Shown: positions 7,179 through 10,098 of the stretch, piece by piece
How positions within the stretch are numbered: the first letter of the stretch is position 1
Layout of the letters: every line of letters starts with the position of its first letter
Assembly (NCBI GenBank): GCA_043781315.1
Contig: JAYWBR010000427.1
Coordinates: forward strand, 1-10,098
DNA: 10,098 nucleotides
Source of the DNA: CAIQOK01 sp043781315
GTDB lineage: Bacteria; Verrucomicrobiota; Verrucomicrobiia; Limisphaerales; CAIQOK01
Direction: 5' to 3'
Notes under the pieces: model-generated
Seen by the model: only the letters and a program-made list of their open reading frames with translations
What the model was told of the DNA's origin: nothing
The model's database searches: none
Made by a program: the position numbers and the translations under genes

Positions 7179-7200
7179 ATATGGGGTGTTTACCCCATAT
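7179..7200. promoter_or_regulatory. Perfect 9-bp-stem hairpin/palindrome upstream of the MtrA-like gene
   Basis: ATATGGGGT (7179-7187) and ACCCCATAT (7192-7200) are exact reverse complements around a 4-nt loop, GTTT. The site lies about 80 bases before the MtrA-like ATG and 70 bases after the stop of the copper-protein gene, the only large gap in the minus-strand cluster. It could be an operator for a dimeric regulator of the mtrAB-like pair, or a hairpin that trims or stops the upstream transcript. There is no T-run right after it on the minus strand, so intrinsic termination is less likely. Confidence 0.5.
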
Positions 7201-7269
7201 GCGTCGGCTTCATTGGGAGCAGGTCGTGAGATTCGTGGTGGTTGGGACGGCAGCGTACATTCGAGAAAG

Positions 7270-7992
7270 CTACTTGGCTATGGCTTCGAGCGTAAAATCC
7301 GCCGTGAGGTTGCCGCCTTTGACTTCGATTTCCCGGGTCACCGGTGCCGCCGCCGGCGCGGCCTTCCGGTGATAGACGGCGAGCGTGTATTTGCCGTCGG
7401 GAATGTTTTTGATCGTGTATTTGCCCGCCGGATCGCTGACGGCGAAGTACGGGTGATCCACGACACACACGTAGGTGAACATCCATTGATGCACGTCGCA
7501 TTTGACGCGCAGGAAAATCTCGGCGCTGGGAAACGTGAACGCCAGATCCGGGCCGCCCGGCATCTGCGCCCGGTTTTCCTCCAGGTTGCCCGGGGCCAGC
7601 GGCGTCGAGTGGACGTTGTGCAGCACGGGGTCGGAATTTTTCACGAGCAGCTTCTGCTGGGTCTGGATCGCCAGCACGTAGGGCACGTATTCGCAACCGC
7701 GCTGGTCTATCACCGCCGGTGCGGCGGCAGCGCCGGTGGATTTGCCGTCCAGCCCCTTGAGCATCACCAGGACATCGGCGAGCCCACCGTTGGGCCCGAC
7801 GACATAAAAGCGAGTCGCGGCCGGGCCGACGTGCAATTGGCCGCAGGTGGGGTCGTCCTTGAGCTGGGGGATTTCCGTCTCGGCTGGCGGCGCGCCTTGC
7901 AGGGTGATGGTGCCCGAGAGATCGCCCGCCGCGAGGACGGGCAGGGCCGCCGACAGACTGGCGACGACGATGGCGGCGAATATTTTTTTCAT
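7270..7992 (-). CDS. Periplasmic cupredoxin-like protein with carboxypeptidase-regulatory-like domain
   Basis: Predicted periplasmic protein of 240 residues, likely a blue-copper-type electron carrier. Residues 1-22 are a signal peptide (MKKIFAAIVV..., cleavage near VLAA). Two conserved Cys stand at 50 (PTCGQ) and 100 (QRGCEY). Candidate type-1 copper ligands are His125 or His128 in 'LHNVH', Cys165 and His168 in KCDVHQWM, and Met171; the Cys-x2-His-x2-Met spacing fits a cupredoxin-like site. From about 179 ('DHPYFAVSDPAGKYTIKNIP') the chain turns into a small beta-sandwich of the carboxypeptidase-regulatory type to the end. GGAAG lies about 11 bases ahead of the ATG, and the gene begins 19 bases after the cytochrome gene, so it is co-transcribed with it. 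Its place between small cytochromes and an MtrAB-like pair points to periplasmic electron shuttling. Copper binding is inference from residues; a purely structural role is possible. Confidence 0.72.
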   Translation of the reverse strand: MKKIFAAIVVASLSAALPVLAAGDLSGTITLQGAPPAETEIPQLKDDPTCGQLHVGPAATRFYVVGPNGGLADVLVMLKGLDGKSTGAAAAPAVIDQRGCEYVPYVLAIQTQQKLLVKNSDPVLHNVHSTPLAPGNLEENRAQMPGGPDLAFTFPSAEIFLRVKCDVHQWMFTYVCVVDHPYFAVSDPAGKYTIKNIPDGKYTLAVYHRKAAPAAAPVTREIEVKGGNLTADFTLEAIAK

Positions 7993-8011
7993 AGGCTTTG
8001 GCTCTTCCGCT

Positions 8012-8341
8012 TCAATGCGCGCTTTTCAGGAACGCGAGAATTTTTTTATGTTCCTCGGCGGTCAGGTTGGCCCGCACGCGCATGTGCAGCATGGCGACAT
8101 CCCATTGCGCGTCGCTGTAGGAATCGGGCGAGCGGACGTTGTGGCAATGCGCACAGTTCTGCGCCCACAGTTGCGCGCCGCCCAGTCCGGGGGCGGCCGT
8201 TTTCGGAACCGGATCTTTCTCCGGTGGCGCATTTGTGGCAGACCGTGAGGCGGGAGTCGAACAACTGGCGAGCAGGAGGCCGCCGGCGCACAGCAGAACC
8301 AAACTTGATCCGGTTAAAAGCGAACGTGTCATAAGCTTCAT
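8012..8341 (-). CDS. Monoheme cytochrome c lipoprotein
   Basis: Small class-I-like cytochrome of 109 residues. The N-terminus is a lipoprotein signal with lipobox LASC (lipidated Cys27), followed by a Pro/Ala/Lys linker. The single haem site is CAHCH at 63-67. Met84 or Met87 in 'VAMLHMRVRANLT' is the probable axial ligand, and the closing helix 'EEHKKILAFLKSAH' is usual for short cytochromes c. It should be membrane-tethered in the periplasm and pass single electrons. The gene follows the porin gene by 18 bases and precedes the copper-protein gene by 19, so all three read as one operon. AAAGAAAA ahead of the ATG is a weak ribosome site. The gene appears intact. Confidence 0.8.
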   Translation of the reverse strand: MKLMTRSLLTGSSLVLLCAGGLLLASCSTPASRSATNAPPEKDPVPKTAAPGLGGAQLWAQNCAHCHNVRSPDSYSDAQWDVAMLHMRVRANLTAEEHKKILAFLKSAH

Positions 8342-8359
8342 AAAATTTTTCTTTGGGTT

Positions 8360-9745
8360 TTAGAATCCCGTGACGAATTGCACCAGCACGGCGTTGTGCC
8401 GGTCGGCTTCGGGGCCGCTCTGACCGTCGAATTCATAAGCCGCCTTGAGAACCGTGCTTTGGCCCAGCCAGTAATTGAGTCCCACCGTGTAGCGCGTCTC
8501 GTTCACGCCCGTGGTGGTCCGGGCCTGGCTCAGCCGGTCAAAACGAAAGACCGGCTCAAGATTTTTTATGAACGCGTTCGCAACTCGCGAGGGACGATAA
8601 GCGAGCTGAACGTAGCCGCCGTCGCGGGTGTTGTTGAACACGAACGGCCCCCCGAGCGTGCCGGCGGGGTCATAGGCGAACCGGTCCACATGCGACCAGA
8701 CCCACTGGGCTTTGACATTCACGATGCCCTTGAGACGGACGGAATCATGGACGTAACTCAAGTCAACGGACTGCAGAAGCGAATTCGCGCTGCCGAGGCC
8801 GCCGGGCGGCTTGACGTCCGCATATTGAAATCCATAACCGATCTCCAGTTCGGGAACCGGATAGAATCCAACGCGGCCGCCGACGGCGACGTGGTTGCCG
8901 AGGTTGTCAAAGTTGTTGAACTCCAGCGTGCCCAGTTCGCCCGCGCTCAGACTGTTGGTATCCATCCGCAGTTCTGGCGCGTTGGCCACAAAAAAAGCGT
9001 AACCGAGTTTCGTTTGTCCCACGGGAATTCCGCCGCGCAGTTGAAAGCCCACGTTGGCTTCGGCGAGCAGGCCGTCGTAAACGGCCAGCGGTTTGTCCGG
9101 CAGTTTGTTGACCCAGGACATGTGCTGGCGCTCGACGAAATAATTCATCGGATTCAAAAACTTGCCGGCGCTGACGGTCAGGTAATCATTCAGCAGATAG
9201 GAAATCTGCGCCATCTCCAATGCCACGCTGGTGTCGTGGCCTTCGAGCTGGGCTTCCAGCTCGCCTTCAAACAGGAGGCGGTCGCTTAATTTCCAGAGGA
9301 AAATCGGATTGAACGTGGCGTTGAACAGTGTTGAACCGCCGTGATCCGGCGCGATGAATCCCGCCGAGCCGTATCCCGTCAGCAGCATCTTGGTCGAGCC
9401 AGGGAACGAATCCTTCGCCATTATTTTCACGTCCTTGACCTGCTTGTCGAGGTCGTCCAGCGCCTGGTCGGTTTCCGTCTGGCGCGCCGCGTCTTTCTTT
9501 TCCAGTTCCTGCAGCCGGGTCTTGACCGGGTCGCTCTCCGGCGCGGCGCTTCGTTTCAGGAACTCGTGCATCTGGCTTTGCACGGACTCGAGTTCCTGCT
9601 TCAAGGTGTCATGCTCCGCCTTGAGCTTGAGGTAATCCGCCCTGGAAACGTAGGGTTCGGAGTTGGTTTGCTCCTGACTGCGGGCGACTCCGCCGGCCAT
9701 CAGCAGGGCATAAACAGCAATCAATGTGGGGAGTGATTTCTTCAT
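8360..9745 (-). CDS. Outer-membrane porin with N-terminal coiled coil (OprO/OprP- or DcaP-like)
   Basis: Outer-membrane channel of 461 residues. A signal peptide spans about 1-23 (MKKSLPTLIAVYALLMAGG, cleavage near ARS|QEQ). Residues about 35-112 are charged and heptad-like ('YLKLKAEHDTLKQELESVQ', 'RLQELEKKDAARQTETDQAL'), a predicted trimerising coiled coil. From about residue 118 ('MLLTGYGSAGF') the chain is a series of amphipathic strands, including 'LLFEGELEAQLEG', 'YLTVSAGKFLNPMNYFVERQ' and 'TRYTVGLNYWLGQSTVLKA', ending in the terminal aromatic VQFVTGF expected for barrel assembly. The ATG overlaps the stop of the cytochrome gene upstream (ATGA), implying translational coupling. In this setting it may admit small ions or complexes needed by the redox chain, but substrate cannot be read from sequence. 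It is not itself the cytochrome sheath, as that role fits the MtrB-like gene. Confidence 0.72.
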   Translation of the reverse strand: MKKSLPTLIAVYALLMAGGVARSQEQTNSEPYVSRADYLKLKAEHDTLKQELESVQSQMHEFLKRSAAPESDPVKTRLQELEKKDAARQTETDQALDDLDKQVKDVKIMAKDSFPGSTKMLLTGYGSAGFIAPDHGGSTLFNATFNPIFLWKLSDRLLFEGELEAQLEGHDTSVALEMAQISYLLNDYLTVSAGKFLNPMNYFVERQHMSWVNKLPDKPLAVYDGLLAEANVGFQLRGGIPVGQTKLGYAFFVANAPELRMDTNSLSAGELGTLEFNNFDNLGNHVAVGGRVGFYPVPELEIGYGFQYADVKPPGGLGSANSLLQSVDLSYVHDSVRLKGIVNVKAQWVWSHVDRFAYDPAGTLGGPFVFNNTRDGGYVQLAYRPSRVANAFIKNLEPVFRFDRLSQARTTTGVNETRYTVGLNYWLGQSTVLKAAYEFDGQSGPEADRHNAVLVQFVTGF

Positions 9746-10098
9746 GGTTTATTTTTGGGTTGGGCGGCTGCCGGCTGGTTGGTTGTGGCGGGGTTGCTCG
9801 CGGGTTTCGGTGCCAGGGTGCGGATGTAATTGATGACCGACCAGCGCTGCTCCTCCGAAAGTGTTTCCCGCCAGGCCGGCATCGGCGTCATTCCTTCCGT
9901 GAGTTTCCAGAAAATTGCGCCGTCCGTCTGCTGCCACATTTTGGAATCGGCCAAGTTGCCGGGGTGGACGTGAACTCCGTTGCGCTCCAACGTTGCAGCG
10001 GCGGGGCCGTCTCCTCTTCCCGTTGCACCGTGGCAGGGCATGCACCCGGCGACATACAACCCCTTGCCTTGGGCCATGGATTTTTCATCGGCTGGAAC
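9742..10098 (-). CDS. Monoheme cytochrome c, partial (N-terminus beyond the window)
   Basis: Class-I cytochrome c domain. An in-frame ATG at 10077 gives MAQGKGLYVAGCMPCHG, but the frame is open to the window edge and the residues before it (VPADEKS) look like part of the same domain, so the true start and signal sequence lie outside. The haem site is CMPCH. The axial Met is probably in 'LTEGMTPMPAW', and 'SEEQRWSVINYIRTL' is the closing helix. A Pro/Ala/Asn-rich tail of about 20 residues follows to TGA at 9742-9744, overlapping the porin start by four bases. It is the first visible gene of the electron-transfer operon and the partner of the second small cytochrome further on. No damage is seen. 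Confidence 0.8.
   Translation of the reverse strand, partial: VPADEKSMAQGKGLYVAGCMPCHGATGRGDGPAAATLERNGVHVHPGNLADSKMWQQTDGAIFWKLTEGMTPMPAWRETLSEEQRWSVINYIRTLAPKPASNPATTNQPAAAQPKNKP

Noticed and set aside
7186..8334. Long plus-strand open frame across the copper-protein and cytochrome genes
   Set aside because: It is antisense to two genes with signal peptides and clear motifs, and its translation is Arg/Gly-rich without any domain.

Overview
The window most likely comes from a member of the Verrucomicrobiota (Pedosphaera/Limisphaerales-like), probably an environmental genome. The clues are a secreted protein whose N-terminal module (tracts like 'YSTNLTQTNW' and 'QRFYRV') is typical of that phylum, a GC-rich background with repeat-laden spacers, and a multiheme cytochrome plus MtrB/PioB-type barrel of the kind found in Verrucomicrobiota genomes. 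This placement is inference; there is no rRNA or other phylogenetic marker here.

Left part (1-2140) is a gene graveyard. A D-aminoacylase-type amidohydrolase (plus strand) has lost its C-terminal third. Facing it is a UbiD-family decarboxylase (minus strand) that has kept only about its first 136 residues. Both stop at a roughly 100-bp element made of two inverted arrays of a 7-bp unit (GTTGATR-like) around a short spacer with a 10-bp palindrome. Next comes a minus-strand UreF-like urease accessory gene split by one frameshift at an A5 run (coding strand). No other urease gene is visible.

Middle (2141-4179): a 534-bp stretch without a recognisable gene, then an apparently intact secreted protein of 404 residues with three bacterial Ig-like domains, the last two being exact-length 103-residue repeats. 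A 290-bp spacer follows with two inverted-repeat structures, one a long bulged hairpin.

Right part (4180-10098) is a minus-strand cluster for periplasmic/outer-membrane electron transfer. In transcription order it reads: monoheme cytochrome c (cut by the window edge), outer-membrane porin with an N-terminal coiled coil (ATGA overlap), monoheme cytochrome c lipoprotein, periplasmic cupredoxin-like protein with a carboxypeptidase-regulatory-like domain, then after a 170-bp gap carrying a perfect 9-bp-stem hairpin, an MtrA/DmsE-type multiheme cytochrome and an MtrB/PioB-type outer-membrane barrel. Together these would form a porin-cytochrome conduit carrying electrons across the outer membrane, fed or drained by small cytochromes and a copper protein. 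The direction of flow cannot be read from sequence.

The striking point is that the first four genes of the cluster are clean while the conduit pair is damaged. The MtrA-like gene has an in-frame TAA and two disabled haem motifs, and the MtrB-like gene has a frameshift and an atypical C-terminus. Either this is real, selective decay of an extracellular electron transfer module, or the sequence contains clustered errors. The base substitutions in the haem motifs favour real decay, while the single-base indels alone could be errors.
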